Positions 11,308 through 25,005 of a stretch of 64,000 nucleotides of DNA are shown piece after piece; positions within the stretch are counted from its first letter, which is position 1; each line of letters opens with the position of its first letter. The DNA is taken from the NCBI RefSeq assembly GCF_937616625.2, contig NC_065571.1:53739651-53803650 (forward strand), in the 5' to 3' direction. The translations under genes and the position numbers were made by a program. This DNA comes from Mercurialis annua (taxonomy: Eukaryota; Streptophyta; Magnoliopsida; Malpighiales; Euphorbiaceae). Below the pieces are notes generated by a model. It was not told where the DNA came from. It saw only the letters and a list, made by a program, of their open reading frames with translations, and did no database searches.

Positions 11308-13681
11308 CGAGTGCAGTACGTCCAGCAAAAGTGGAGCCTGCAAAAATGGAAACGGAAGGTTTTGTTTCAGGAAAATACAGAAGAGAGAGAGGCGCAGGCG
11401 GAGGCAGAGAAGACTATAATTAGAAGCGTATAAATATATAATAAGAGATTCACGTGACTTGACGACATCTGACCGATGTCGAAACAAAACAAGTTAAAAG
11501 AGACAAACAAAGAGGAGAAGTGTGGACTGCTACTGCACAGCCTCTCATATATCACACTGCCCTATCTGCATAACATCCCTTTTTTTCAACCCTAACCTTT
11601 TTTCTTTGCTACTTCTTACGGTAAATATTCAGTTCATAATTTTCTCTAAAAAAATATCACATATGATTTGATTTATATTAGGCAAAACCTATCCTTACGT
11701 GATTTATTTGATCGTGAGACCTTTTTGTTCTTTTTTTTCTCATTTTATTTTTAAATCGAAGAGAAAGTACATTTATGAAAGAATTTAAACTCGACCTAAT
11801 AGTCTACGGCCTGACACTTCTACCATTTTTGTTATGATTCATTCGCTATGTTAAAAGACAGTTTTGAGTTCTATAATTTTATGCTAATTTTTTATTTGAT
11901 CTGTTTAAAATAATTTTATTTAATTTATAGTCGTAGTCTTAAGTGGCGTAAACTCTTTAAATAGTGGAATTTTTCCACATCTTATGACTTTTAATAAAAC
12001 TTTTATTTATCAAGAAAAAATAACATAAAGTGAACCACACTTCTGCATATGTTAATAGAAAAGCTTTATAAAATTATTTTTGAAAGTATATAGATTAAAT
12101 AAAAAAATAAAAATGCCTAAAATAAAATAAAGTAAAATAAGAAATAAAAAGTACATAGATCTTAAGATAGATTGTATCTTTACACTATTAACTTTTAAGG
12201 TATACACAATTTGGTCACGTTTTTTTACTGAGCATGGACAAACAAAGGACACAAATGCATATATATATATATATTATACTTTGGAATGTATTGGCCGAGC
12301 ATTTGTGAGTATCAATTGATGCTGTATTTTTAAAATTATTAATTTAATATTATTTAATCAATAGTAATAAATATCACTAGGTAATGATGTATTTGTTAAA
12401 AAAAATATAAATATGTGTATAAAATGATAGATGTTTAAATATAATAGTATTGATTATAGAAATAATAACATTTATATTCATAAAATAGGAAAATTATCAA
12501 GCCTTTCAGATATGTCTTAATTCACATTTTGTTCAATCTTATTTAAAAATTAAACGATATGGTTTTCTATTTTTTTAACGTCTATATTTTGTTTTTCTGT
12601 CTATTTTAATGTTACTTAATTGATTCAAATGACTTAACTAAAAAAAACTTAAATTTTAATTTAGTTCTTAAATTTATTTTTGACACAAATATAAAAAAAT
12701 TATAAATTTATAAATTTATAAAATTCAGTGTCTTAGTAAATTTAATTTATTTAACTTTCACTTTTCTTAATTTATTTTTTAATTTTTGTACTTAGAAATT
12801 AAATTGAAACCACTAACTCACTAGATTTCATAATAATACATTTTATTTAGACATCAAAAATATAAATTTAAAGATAAATGAACTTTAATTTTTTAGTTTG
12901 ATCAATTATAACTTACTTGACTAACATTAAAAATGGAGGAAGAAGTTAAATTATTGACAAAAATAAAATGAGAGGTCATATAGTTTGATTTTCAAACATA
13001 TGGACACAAAATGTAAATTACAACACATACGAAAGACCAAAATATGAATTATAATATATATGAAGGACTTCAAAATAATTTACTTACAAAACTTTTTTAA
13101 AAATTCTTTTTAATATGAGAGATAGTATATTGAGTTGGAATAAAAACTTTACATATAAACGGTCTAGTAAAGTTTATACTATTTTGTTATGTTGGATTCG
13201 AGACGCCCTTATATGAATAATTGAAATATGTTTATGTCGTATTTAATTTTTTTTTTCTAAAGTTATTAAATTACGCTTTGTTTTAAAATAAATACCGGCT
13301 TTCAAATAATATGGGAAATAATAAGATTGCATTATTCCATCAGCTGCATAAGAAATTTGTATCCCAAATTCATGATAACATCTTATGTTGGTAAAATTAA
13401 AGTGTAGTTATTAAAACATGAAAATTTAAAATCTGATAATCATAATTTAGAAGTATAAAATTTTAGTAATTATAGAAAATTTAATCCTCCATTATATCTT
13501 GTACTGTTGTACATTTAAATGATCAAACAGATTTATATATAAAAAATGAGTTGTAATCTCTGAAATTAGGCATAACATATTTTCGAGTCCACTCCAGTTG
13601 TTGTGTTTATGGCATTAAATCACCTCGTTTTTATTTGTTACTATTGTGTTCTTATACTTTTAAGTTTTAACATTTATTAAA
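11308..13681. other. Upstream region of the GATA gene and AT-rich intergenic DNA
   Basis: The first few hundred bases are the presumed leader and promoter of the minus-strand GATA gene. The rest is AT-rich with a short (AT)n run near 12259-12274. No gene or clear transposon boundary was seen. Confidence 0.45.
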
Positions 13682-14936
13682 TTAGTTTCGCATTACGTGC
13701 TACGCACGTGGCTCGTAATGTAACTCGTCAATTTAAATAATAATTAAATATATTATAAATATATAATTAAATTTTATTTATAATCAGATATTAAATTAAT
13801 TAGAATTTTTATTAGAAGCAAATGTATTACTTTAATTTATTAATTTTTAATATTGTTGACATAAAAAATAATTTTTTTTATCACTATACTAATATATTTT
13901 ATATATAATTAATATTAAATTAGTCAGAATTTTTATTGAATTGTGAAATCTTTATATGAATTGGATTAAGGCTATTAATTATACTAATAATAAACGTAAC
14001 AGTAAGTGTCATATTATATTAATTAAAATTTGTCATAACTAATATTTTATTTCTTCTATCAGCGCTTTTCCTTGTCAATTGTTAAAAAATACTTTATGAA
14101 TTCTATTTTCGATATAAATCAGTATTTTAATATGTAAAGTAATATCCAAATCAAATTCACAATTCTAGTTTCAATTATATTTTAATTCTAATAATTAAAT
14201 AAAAATTTGAGTTTTATAATGATTATTAAATGATGATAGAATTAATAAAAAAATAAAAATAATCAATAATAAATTTAAAGAAAATTTAAATAAATTTAAA
14301 TAAAAAATATGATATTTGTGTCCAATGCTATAAAACTTATGACTTACTTCAACATATCTATATCTATATATTTATATACTTATATAATTGAAAGAGCCAA
14401 CAGAGATCTCTCATTAATTCTCATCAAATTGAATTTTCTCATTAGTTCTCACTAAATAGAGCATTTTCATCAGTTTTTATATTTTTGAAATCACTTATTT
14501 AAATTATATTTATTTAATGTGTTCTAATTTTATTAACTTTTAATCTCTATACATTATAATATTCTAATCTATATTAACTTCTAATCTCTACACTTTATAG
14601 TGTTTAATATATATTAACTTCTAATCTCTACAAATTATTTATTTATTTACATGTTAAAAATATTTATTTAATTTATTTAATTTTAACATTATATTTAATT
14701 TAATTTTTCCCTAATATTAAAATTATTATTAAAAGAGTATTAATATTAGAGATCATCAATATTTTTAAATAATCTATTATTAACGTAAAAAATATTTTTA
14801 TTTTTATTAGTTTGCATATTATGAATTTTTTTCACATTTTTTATATATGTTTTTAATAAATCTATTATTTAATTAATTTATTAATTTGATTCCGTATAAA
14901 TACGCTGGACTTACGTCTAATATATAATACAATCTT

Positions 14937-15293
14937 GGTTTAATGGCGTAAAAAATCACAAATTTTAGCGTGTTTTGCAAATTTAACATAAACTTTCAAT
15001 TTTGGCAAGTTCATACGCAAACTTTTAATTTTTTGCAATTTTAGCACCGATTAGTTTTCCGTGAAAAAGATGCTGATGTGGACGCCGGAACAATGGCTAT
15101 CCCGGTGTACATATCAGCATTTTCTCTATTGTTTTTGAAGGAAAATTAATCGGTGCTAAAATTGCAAAATAATCAAAAGTTTATGCATTGATTTGCCAAA
15201 ATTAAAAATTTATGTATTGATTTGCCAAAATTAAAAGTTTATGTTAAATTTACAAAACACGCTAAAATTTGTGATTTTTTACGCCATTAAACC
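14937..15293. mobile_element. Foldback element with about 150-base arms
   Basis: The outermost 23 bases (starting GGTTTAATGGCGTAAAAAAT) match the inverse of the right end exactly. The arms continue through TTTTAGCGTGTTTTG, TTAGCACCGATTA and their inverses. The centre holds GATGCTGATGTGGACGCC, facing a partial inverse. The right arm carries an internal duplication of the AAATTAAAAGTTTATG type. No coding sequence is present. Superfamily unassigned. Confidence 0.65.
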
Positions 15294-15531
15294 TATAATT
15301 AATCTTTAGCTGATTATGTTTGACGTTAAAATTAGTTAAAAAAATGCATAACTATAATATTTATAAATCTATATTATATGATACTAAATTAGAGTGTTAG
15401 TTTGATTATAATAGTATATTATACTATATGATACGAAGTTAGAGTTTTAGTTAAATTAAAAATACTATATATTGTTGGATGATAATAATTAAGAAAATTA
15501 TTCTAGATGTGCATTTTACATCTTTTTATGG

Positions 15532-15902
15532 TCTAATGTCTTAAAAAACCCTAACCTTTCATTCTCTTTTCAATCCTACCCTGACGTTGCAAATCAGTCA
15601 ATTTTATCCTATTTTGTATTTTTTTTTCAATTGTACCCTAAAGCATAAAATTGACCTTTTTTTTATTTAGAAAAAGTTCTCTAAATTGATTTTTTTTGCA
15701 TTAAATTAACTTTTTATATTAAATTGACCATTTTTGAAGAATTCTTTTGAACTTTTGTCCAATAAATAAAGGTCAATTTTATATTTTAGGGTACAATTGA
15801 AATGAAAAAAATGCAAAATGGGATAAAATCGACAAATTTTCAACGTCAGGATAGGATTGAAAAGAGGATGAAAAGTCGGGATTTTTTTTAAGGCATTAAG
15901 CC
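15532..15902. mobile_element. Foldback element
   Basis: The left arm reads TTTTCAATCCTACCCTGACG and then TTTCAATTGTACCCTAAA. The right arm is the inverse (CGTCAGGATAGGATTGAAAA and TTTTAGGGTACAATTGAAA). The arms are about 130 bases with a short A/T spacer. A similar design, with a TTAAGCC-like end and a 'formula' of monotone text, recurs at 17368-18007. Confidence 0.6.
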
Positions 15903-16515
15903 TCTTTTTATTAACACTATTACTATTATTACGCACTAATGCGTTGGTAAATTTAGTAAGCCATGTAACTTTCAAACACTCACAATACTGCAAGCATGTT
16001 TTATGTTTTTATCCTATGATAGGAATTCTTCACTTGGTATTTTTATAATTGGAGGAATACACAATTCGAAAAAAAAACTGAGAAAATATAGATCATAGAT
16101 TCGTACTATATTAAATAATGTTATCCTAATTAGGACTCTAATCAAAAAAAATTATAAATTACTATAAAATCTTTATTTAAGTAATCAATTAGCTATAAAT
16201 TAAAAAGGGTTATTAGGTAAATTTGCCTGTCCCCCCCCATCCGTGCTTTTATATATAGTATAGATATAGATATAGATATATTGAGTTTCTCTGTTATAAA
16301 AAATATGAATATATAGTATCCATTCAAATCAAATAAAATTCATTGTTGGACTTAACTTCAACAAAAAAAAGGTGCTTAAACTAAATTTTTAAAAAGTAAA
16401 GTAGAAATTGATTAATTTTTTTTTCCAGCTACATTAATGGCACATGAGGTGAAAGAAAGACTTAATATCCATAAAATTAATCAATAATACTGACAAACGA
16501 ACAAATGCAGCAATT

Positions 16516-16663
16516 TATACTAGAAAAACAGCTTTTTAGCAACAAATATCTCCGTCGCTAAAAAGCTGAAATCCATTGTTAAATCAGTTTTCCGTCGCTG
16601 AAAAAGTTGAAATCCGTCGCTAATTTGGGAGTTTTCCATCGGTAATTTGTTGTTTTCTATGTA
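16516..16663. mobile_element. Mini CACTA-type MITE with CCGTCGCTAA repeats
   Basis: The left end ACTAGAAAAACAGC and the inverse of the right end (CATAGAAAACAACAAA) are variants of the CACTACTAGAAAA terminus. Inside are several copies of CCGTCGCTAA, CCGTCGCTGA and related forms. At about 148 bases it matches the size and design of the unit at 19979-20124. Confidence 0.5.
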
Positions 16664-17367
16664 TTTTATCTATTTAAATTATTAATGTTTTGTTATCATA
16701 TTAAATAGGCAAGATACGTTTTTAAGTTTATGTGCTTGTTTAGTTTTTGGCACCGACTTTATTAATTTTGCTGATTTTACGTTTCTCTACCATGAAAATA
16801 AAATGCGTGTACTTCATGCATATTTAGTGTGACTAACATAAATTTTTTATTTATTGTTTTCTCTAATTTTATTAAAGTTTGATGGTTGCACTTTTAATTT
16901 ATTTTTTTTGGTAAATTGCACTTTTAATTTCTATTGAAGTCCTAAATCAAATTTTATTACCGTCAAAACTGAAATAACTAATAATATTTTTGTGACAGAA
17001 CCATCTAAAAATTATAAAATTAAAAACGTAAGGATTCAATATTGACGAATAAATCTAATGCCAAAACAGAATAGATCCAAAGACAAAAATACATTATGCT
17101 AATTAAATAATCCATTCATTCAAAAATAATAATTGGAGGATCCAACCAAATTTTATTATTATTACCAACAAAACAAAGCATTATCACTTATATGTATACG
17201 CATATGTCACTGACCATTGAGAACAATTTGGTTTATAAGCGTTTTGGGAAGTTTGAAAAGCCCGGAAAAGGAGATTGTTTAACAACGATACCATATATTA
17301 TTCGGATCTAGTTTTCACTTGTATTAATAAGAGTGTGATTTATAACTAATATTATAACTCTTTTTTT
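16664..17367. other. AT-rich DNA without a recognised feature
   Basis: No open coding frame of note and no clean repeat boundary on either strand. Confidence 0.35.
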
Positions 17368-18007
17368 TAAAATTTAATTCCATAAAAAAAAAATCCACCT
17401 TACACTTTTTTTTCGTTTATACTCTGACCTTGTAAAAACACCATTTATATCCAATTTTGGATTTTTATGTTTCATTCCTACCCAAAAACATTAAATTGTA
17501 CTCTTTTTATTTAGAAAAGAGTTTAAAGCATATTTTTTCTATTTTTAAAAATACAAATAAATCCTTAAACTTAAAAAATAATTAAATACATCCAAATAAT
17601 TAATTAATTTTTTAATTTTATAAAATAATAAAATAATTAAAAAAATATTATTATTTTTAATTTTTTTGTCGGAAATATTTTTTAAAAAAATTATAAAAAA
17701 TTAAAAAATTAAAAAAATTAAAAAATTAAAAAAAATTCGGAAATATTTTAAAAAAAATAATAAAAATTATTATTATTTTTAATTTTTCTGAAGAAGATGG
17801 TATTTTTGTACTATTAATAACATTAATATCTAATTAGTATACAAGTTAAAAATGAAGGATTGTTTAAACTCTTTTTCAAATGAAAAGAGTACAATTTAAT
17901 ACTTTTTGGTAGAATAAAAACTCAAAATTGAGTACAAATGGTGTTTTTATAAGCTCAGGGTATAAACAAAAAAAATACAAGGTGTTTTTTTAAGGAATTA
18001 AGCCTTT
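17368..18007. mobile_element. Foldback element with about 190-base arms and a TTAAAAA-rich centre
   Basis: The left arm contains AACACCATTTATATCCAATT and CATTAAATTGTACTC. The right arm contains the inverses (ATTGAGTACAAATGGTGTTT and GAGTACAATTTAATAC). The centre is a run of AATTAAAAA-type simple sequence. There is no coding sequence. The central block contains its own inner palindromic TTTTTAATTTTT segments. Confidence 0.55.
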
Positions 18008-18039
18008 TTTAATGATAGTAATGATGTTTTTAGAAGTTT

Positions 18040-18155
18040 ATATTTCTTTTCAAGAGTACAAGACTTCGTTTCCGATTTTTCGGTTTGTAACTTCTTTGCC
18101 TTCCGCTTCGTGTGGTTGTGCCACTATATCTATCATTTAACAAAAACAAAAAAGA
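18040..18155 (+). repeat. LINE 3' tail
   Basis: The stretch ends CGTGTGGTTGTGCCACT and then an A-rich tail. It resembles the 3' ends of the LINE copies at 2760-2866 and 18918-19146. It is 5'-truncated and non-coding. Confidence 0.4.
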
Positions 18156-18917
18156 TATCGCTAGCTATATTACACTATTTTTTTTTCTTTTGAATAATAA
18201 GCCAACTTTAAAATCCAAATTCAAGATACAAAAATTGTTTCATGCGATATAACTATAGTACAGAAATGATATCGAGGAGCATATAGTATAAATATAATAT
18301 ATGATTGGTAAGGTTGTGCAGGATATTTAGATTGATGGAGAGAATAATTGTGGAGGTGGAGATGATTAGATGAGATAGAGATGGTGAACTATAAAACATA
18401 GAATTGCATGGCAATATATGATCCCCAACTTTACTATATTACCAAAACTGCATTAAATGCCTGCAGAGGCAATGGACAAGTACACCATCACACATACTCC
18501 CTCCCCACACTTATATACCTATCAACCCCATCAATTTTTTCATTTTTTTCCCTTTAACTATGCAAAACATAAAAAAATTATTCTTTTCTTTTGTTTTTCT
18601 TTAAACTATTTTACTGTTTTTCAAAGTAAAAAAGCTCAATTATTCCTTTAGTAATCTTTATTCTTTATTTTTTATAATTATATAATTTATAATAATATCT
18701 TAACTTTTGTATAAAATCTAAGTTGAAAATATTTTTTACTGATTATTGAGTTGAGTTGAACTCGAGGTTCAACTATTTTATTGGGTTTGTGATCGAGCTT
18801 CCAAAATGAAATTTGGTCGAGCTCAAATTGTGTTTTGAATTTTAAATTTTAAAATTAAATCGGCTTCGAACTTGATTATGTGTTGTTTCGGCTCTACTTG
18901 ATTACATTGTACCGTAA
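18156..18917. other. AT-rich DNA without a recognised feature
   Basis: A CT-rich segment near 18490-18540 stands out, but no gene, transposon end or RNA gene was identified. Confidence 0.35.
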
Positions 18918-19146
18918 GTGACATTAATGCCCGTAAAATAATGACATCTCCAAGGCGTACGCTACCATTTGCAAGGCGGTTCATTATCATATTTCTTTTC
19001 ATCCTCAGTTCTCCTTCGGGAAATGATGTATTTAGATGTTTGGATTGCTTTATAGAAACAATTTGATTGATCCGGTTTTGGACCGTTCGTCTTCCACTCC
19101 TTATGGTTGTGCTTTATAAATCACCATTTTATCAAAAAAAAAAAAT
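18918..19146 (+). repeat. LINE 3' end with poly(A)
   Basis: The text GTCTTCCACTCCTTATGGTT followed by GTGCTTTATAAATCACC ends in a run of about 13 A residues. It matches the tail of the LINE at 2760-2866. The upstream part has a less AT-rich composition and probably comes from the end of the LINE coding region. No intact frame remains. Confidence 0.5.
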
Positions 19147-19978
19147 GTCAAAGGGCACTGGGATTGGTTTGCCTGATAGCTGCTCTAATGTTTAAGTCCA
19201 TTAGGTTCGTTAGTAAAGTAAATGAGTGTAAGTACGTCTAGGTTTTAGAAATGCATTACTATTCTCACCATATGCATAAAGGTCTTGATAAGTCTTTGTG
19301 GAGTGCTTTTCATGTTATAATGATGATACGTGTTATGTTTTCATATATAAAGGGCGTATTTGAACACTTTCACTTTTAAAGGATATAATTAATCTTTTTT
19401 ATACATGAAAGGTATACTTAAACTACGGGCTAAATTCAAGATTCCATGTTAGATTTTTAAGAATTGACCATTTGTTTAATGGTATTAAAATGGCGGGTTA
19501 TTTGAACTATTTTTAAAATATTAAGTGAGTTTCAACATTTTATCAAATATGAAGAGCCAATTTAATTCTATGATCAAATATGTCCTATTTGATCTTTGTT
19601 CTTTTAAAATAACAAGAAGAAGATAACAGAATAAATTAAGTACTGTAGAGTTAAATAGTGATTATCCTTAATTTTTGTTTGTTGTATTACAGTGACATGA
19701 CAATCAAGAAAGGCTGCCAGAACAGAAACAAGACTGAGAGAAAAAGCTTCCTTAAAGCTGCACATAGTCACAATTAGTTACCGCTGCTCCTTGCAATATT
19801 TGGAAAGATGGAATCAATCCAATTAAGTAAGAGCTGTGATCCAAGTAAATGTATAAATATAAAATATTGGGAGCCATTTTAATCTAAAATTTAAAATCAG
19901 AGTGATTTTATTTTAGGTAATCTGAACTATATATAAAGAACTTTTAATTTTTCAACAAGTAATTATCCACCCTAGTGT
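19147..19978. other. AT-rich DNA without a recognised feature
   Basis: No convincing exon or repeat boundary was seen. Confidence 0.35.
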
Positions 19979-20124
19979 AACTACTAAAAAATAACAAATT
20001 ATGACAAGAAAATTATGATTTAGCGACATTTTCATTCATTTTGCGATGGAAACTAATTTAGCAGCGGATTTCAGCCTTTTAGCGACGGAAATGTCCATTG
20101 CTAAAAGGTTGTTTTCTAATAGTG
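19979..20124. mobile_element. Mini CACTA-type MITE with TTAGCGACGG repeats
   Basis: The inverse of the right end reads CACTATTAGAAAACAAC and the left end AACTACTAAAAAATAAC, both variants of the CACTACTAGAAAA terminus. The interior carries TTAGCGACATT, TTAGCAGCGG and TTTTAGCGACGG. At 146 bases it matches the unit at 16516-16663. Confidence 0.55.
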
Positions 20125-23100
20125 TTGTATATGAATTTAGGGCTATGAAACAAATTAATCACTTCTAGTTAGCTAGTAATTTCTTATAACAATATTAGAA
20201 CTAGGCTTTTCATATAAATTATAAACTGCAGCATGTTTTATAATTTTAAGGGTAATTTATTCTGACGCACTTGCTGAATTTCGTTCACGTATGAGTGTTA
20301 TAATCGAAATTTGTCAAGTAAAGAGACTCGAACTTGAATAATTTTAGATAGAGAACTCTTGCATAAAATTGATATAGTATAAGAGTCTTAGTATGAAATT
20401 TTCCATTGCATTTGCATATATGCGTAAAGATGTCTTGTCTTTTCAGCTGAGTCAACCCGCCAATATCTAATAATTATATAGCCTTTTACAAGAAATACTT
20501 ACTAGATGTTTCTATTAGAAATCTTTTACTAATTGGTACCATGTTTTAATTCAAATAATATATTTATTTATGACTCATCAATGTCGTGCCCTATTTTATA
20601 AGCTGATTCACGATATATAAATCACACGACTCAAAAAATTAATAGGATAATTTTTTTTTATTTAAATCTAAAATTAAAAAAATTATAATTTTTATTCATG
20701 CAAATGAAATAAATATATCTTATATATAAATTAAATCTTTTCATGCTACAACTCATTCAAGAAGTCTTACGAATTGATTAAATCACACAAACACATTCTT
20801 TTTGCATATTTTATTTTTCTCTTAATTTATATTGATTAGAGTGTTTGAGTGAAATATTGAATTTTTTTAGGCGTTCTCCTATTTAGCTATTTTTTGATTT
20901 TAGTTTAACATTTCATTATCAGATTTTAAAATTTATTATTATTATTAAAAAATAAAATTTTTAAATTGTGAGAAGAATTAATCTCACAATTTTGATAGAA
21001 TTCTACAATGCACATATATTGTTTAAATCATAGCTCATTCAGTAATTAGGAAATCTTTAACTGGTGATTTATATATGGTGTATGTATGAATTTGAAAGTA
21101 AGGACTCCCACGTACATAATTTGATAGCGAAGGTATGCAATTTATATAAATATAAAAGTATTGCTTTTGATTTAATATTACATATTATAATAATAAAATT
21201 TTATAATGAACAATAAATTATATAAATTACGTGACAATTATTTTAAACAATTATTGTTTATCATGGATCCATCTCACATTGATTCATTTCAAAATTTAAG
21301 AATAGTAAATTTATATAAGCATGGTTCAAGAAAATTTGGACTAAATACAAAATTTCCATTATTGTGTAATTACTTGAGCTGCAAATAAAATTAACTGAAA
21401 AAATATCAAACTATAGCTAAAACATAGGTTCTCATGATTATATTTGAGGGAGAAACATGACCAAAAAGATATTATCCATAAAAATAATAATAAAAAGGGA
21501 TATAATTAAATTTTTCACGATCACGAGACGAGCTACGTATGCAGGTTACTAATCACTACTGTGCATGTTGAAGGTAGAGACATAGATAGAGACATTGGTT
21601 ATAAAAATTAAAATTAAAATGTCAGTAATATAAGATACGTCCAAAAACACGTTGTTTTCAAATTAGTGCTTGAAAATCTTTAATTGGCCTTTCATGTCCT
21701 CAATGGCAAACGATCATATCTTTAATTTAATCTATTTTTTTTTCCTCTCTAGATAAGTTATGGTGCTGCCTCTAAGTTTTTATGGGCAAAAAAGGCTAGA
21801 TGTGTCTCCACATCATGTGAGATATGGCCACTAATTCTTCACCCAAATCTACAATTATTCAATCTTCACTCACCTTTCTATTTATACATTGCTTGGTTTA
21901 TAAATAGAAATCATTCATTTTCAATATTTGAGGGGCAAAATTTGTCATAAATTTGTGATTGATTTTATGGCATTACAAATTAAGACAATTTTATCATAAG
22001 ATGTAATTCTGTAATAAAATTTTAATGGATTAATGGCGGTATTCTTTGTCGTAAAATGTTAATACATATTTATAATCAGTTTTTAAAATTACAGCATGCG
22101 AACCAGTTCGGTTTGGTTTTCAATTTAGCAAATCATCTATAAAGAAATACAATTTAGACAATGATCTATGATCATCCAGTCGGTTGAACCATCATTTCAT
22201 TGGGTTGACTATCGATTCATTCCAGTTCAACCCGTTTCAATGCAATTTGACCATATTTTTAATTTTCAGAGACATTTAGACTGAATGGCTGGTTGATTTT
22301 TAGTTCAACCAGTTGATATGTGTTGTAAACTTTTATAATGGACATTGGTGGATCTACTAAGAGATCAGGGTAGACTGCTGTCTTTACAAAATTTCAAGAG
22401 AAAGATAGGAGGTGAAATTCGGAATTAGAAGAAGATTAAATCCGAAATGTCAAAAAATTAAAATGAACTAGAAATTAAATACGAGTTAAAAATCAAATTT
22501 TAATTCAATCATTGGTGATGAAGATTGTTGTTGTAAGATTTTACAAAGAAAACAGTTTCCATAAAATTTTGTAACGACGATTTTTATTAAAACTTTCATA
22601 GTTCGCTCACAATTTTACTTATATTCTATAATATCCTTGATGAGGAATATTTAATTTTCGAACCAAAGAGAGTTGTTTTTCATTATATATATGAATCAAT
22701 TATTACTATTTTTAATCTTAATTTTAACTAAACGGTTCCTTAATTAATAGCGATCCTGACCTGGATTAGAAAAGTTGAGGAGGTTTCATGTTTGTATATG
22801 CTGACTAAAATCTCTCTAGTGTTAGATCAGAGAAGAAAAATCTATCTAGTGGTTCTGATTTGGGGTTTTAATATGTCAGAATATTTTGTATTTTATTGTA
22901 TGTTGGTGGATCAAAAACCTTACACACACAAGTAGCCTAAATAAAACAAGAACAGTACTATTATTGCAGGGGCCTGGACCACTTACAATTAATATTCATT
23001 TAATTATATAAATCCAAGGCTAATTATCTTAGACTCTGATGGGCTTCATGCACATGTCAAAGATCCATAAATGCCTTTGTTCAAGAAGAATAAAAGCCCA

Positions 23101-24727
23101 ATAATAAGTTCCAACATAACCCAATTCATGTTATGGCCTTTTTACAAAGTAGAGAGAGTAGAAATCTAGTGGGCTTGTACGTTGGAAAAATTACAAAATA
23201 ACTTAAAATAGGTCACATTTTTTTTAGAAATATCATTTTATTTTATTATTTTATTCTGTATTATCCCATGTTTTTACTTTATATGTTCCATACGAATCAG
23301 AGATGTAATATTTTCGATGTATTTTCAAAGTATTTGATATATAGATTTAGGATGTATATTTTGTAGGTAATAATAGACGCATAAAATACAATTTATACTT
23401 TAAATAAAGATGACATGTTCGAGTTTTAATTGTATTTAATTTTTTTTGGATAATTTTATAATTTTCTCATTCATCTTTACTAAAATTATTGAATTGTCTT
23501 AAATATCATAAATTATTAGTTGGATCTTTGTTGATTAACCCTTGTTTAACACGGATGAATAATTTTTCTTTTTATATTTTTTAATTTGTCTACAAGATCA
23601 TTAACTGGTTGAACTCTGTCTACTAGTTTTACTTTAAATCTCCAAACTTAAATTTAAGATCATTTGGAAATTAAGATATTTGACGGTATTAATACAATAT
23701 AAAAAGATTATGAAAGAGTGTTACACCCAAAAAATATATTGACCATGTTCTATTCAGTTGTCCTTTGTAGATGATAGTTGTTAGTTGATGGCTGATAGAG
23801 AACATTTGTTTGTAAGATATGATTAACTACTGTTGTTGATATGTAAAATGATCATAAAATATATACATCATCTTTAAAAATTTATTATAAATAAATTATA
23901 TCATATCTAATAAAAATTAGTAATTTAAAAAAAACGATTATAGTGGACCAATTTGTTAAAATGTTACCGGGCCATTTTTTTATTAACATAATGACACTAA
24001 ACTCTTAAGTTATTGCAACTCGTAATATAATTTAAAATTATTTTATATAAAAAATTTGATAAATTTATAATTAATTTAAAAAATTATTTAACCTGCTATA
24101 ATTAAAATAAGATAATTTTAGTATAATTTGCAAATAACTAGATTATTAGAAATAATTTAAATGATTTATATATTTTAAAATAATATATTTTAAAAGATAT
24201 AATTTTATTTGAATAATTAATAATATTAAAATAGCTATGAGTTGTTGATAAAAAAAAATTTAATTGTAATTCTCCAACAGTAGCTATTGGAGGTTTACAA
24301 CCTATGTCTCATTCAAATTAAAAATGTCTAAAATGAAAATTTAATTTGTACAAATGATACACATTATATCATCACATTGCAAATGGTTTAGTTTGTAATA
24401 TGACAACAACGTGTAATTAAGGCATTTCCATTCCTCTCTAATTATTGCTTTTATAGTAAAGCACAATTCTTGTGTAATGAAATGTGAATAATGACAATTA
24501 TATTAATAGCCATTACTATTGACCTCCTACCATAAAGATTCGTTAACTAAATGGACCCTCTTGCAAAATAAATGTTAATTAGCTTCTAGTTTTATTAATG
24601 GTTATATGAAGAATTTTCTTTAAGTAACTTGTTTTTGGACTATAGTTAATTAATTAGGTTTAGCAATGCTTTACTTTAATCGAATTTAGATTCTAGAAGT
24701 ACTTTTTCCACATGACTTATGATTACC
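20125..24727. other. Long AT-rich gene-free stretch
   Basis: About 4.6 kb with no convincing exon on either strand. TGGGCY-type motifs occur around 23040-23175 (GATGGGCTTC, AAAGCCCAAT, GTGGGCTTG) but no coding exon follows. A short inverted text with repeated AACCAGTT/GGTTGAAC motifs lies near 22090-22320. Nothing could be assigned to a transposon family. Confidence 0.4.
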
Positions 24728-24729
24728 TA

Positions 24730-24997
24730 CTCCTTCTGCTTTATAGTATTTGTCGCATTTGAAAATTTATTTTGATTCATAAAATGTGTGAGAGTTTCAA
24801 AAAAACATTAATTGCTATTTCTCCAAATTTATCCCTTATAAATAACTCAGTAAAGTTAAAAAAATTAGTCAAATATAAACCTAGTGGTAAATAATATGTA
24901 CAATTTAGTAAAATTATATACAAATCAAAACATATTTATTAGTTTCTTAATTTACGTGAAACAGCTAAATGCGATAAATATTATGAACCGAAGGGAG
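24730..24997. mobile_element. Stowaway-like MITE (Tc1/mariner type)
   Basis: The left end is CTCCTTCTGCTTTATAGTAT and the inverse of the right end is CTCCCTTCGGTTCATAATAT. Both continue into TTTRTCGCATTT. TA dinucleotides flank the unit at 24728-24729 and 24998-24999, as expected for this superfamily. The CTCCCT start is the Stowaway hallmark. It is 268 bases with no coding sequence. Confidence 0.7.
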
Positions 24998-25005
24998 TAA
25001 TATTT

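Larger units (their letters stand above)
13682..16264 (-). mobile_element. Candidate non-autonomous Helitron
   Basis: Read on the minus strand, the unit begins TCTATACTATATATAAAAGC and then CACGGATGG, a standard plant Helitron 5' end, preceded by A. It ends near 13682 with CTAA followed by T. Upstream of that end lies a hairpin with an ATTACG/CGTAAT outer stem and a CGTGC/GCACG inner stem. This fits the 5'-TC, 3' hairpin plus CTRR and A/T insertion rules. The AT-repeat tract makes the exact 5' base uncertain (16264, 16270 or 16276). No Rep/helicase coding region is present. Two foldback repeats lie inside (14937-15293 and 15532-15902). An alternative is two unrelated Helitron ends. Confidence 0.55.

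Noticed and set aside
11035..11487. Longer N-terminus of the GATA protein starting at 11487
   Set aside because: The upstream extension (LIIYLYASNYSLLCLRLRLS) is unlike the family, whereas the 11307 start gives the subgroup-like N-terminus.
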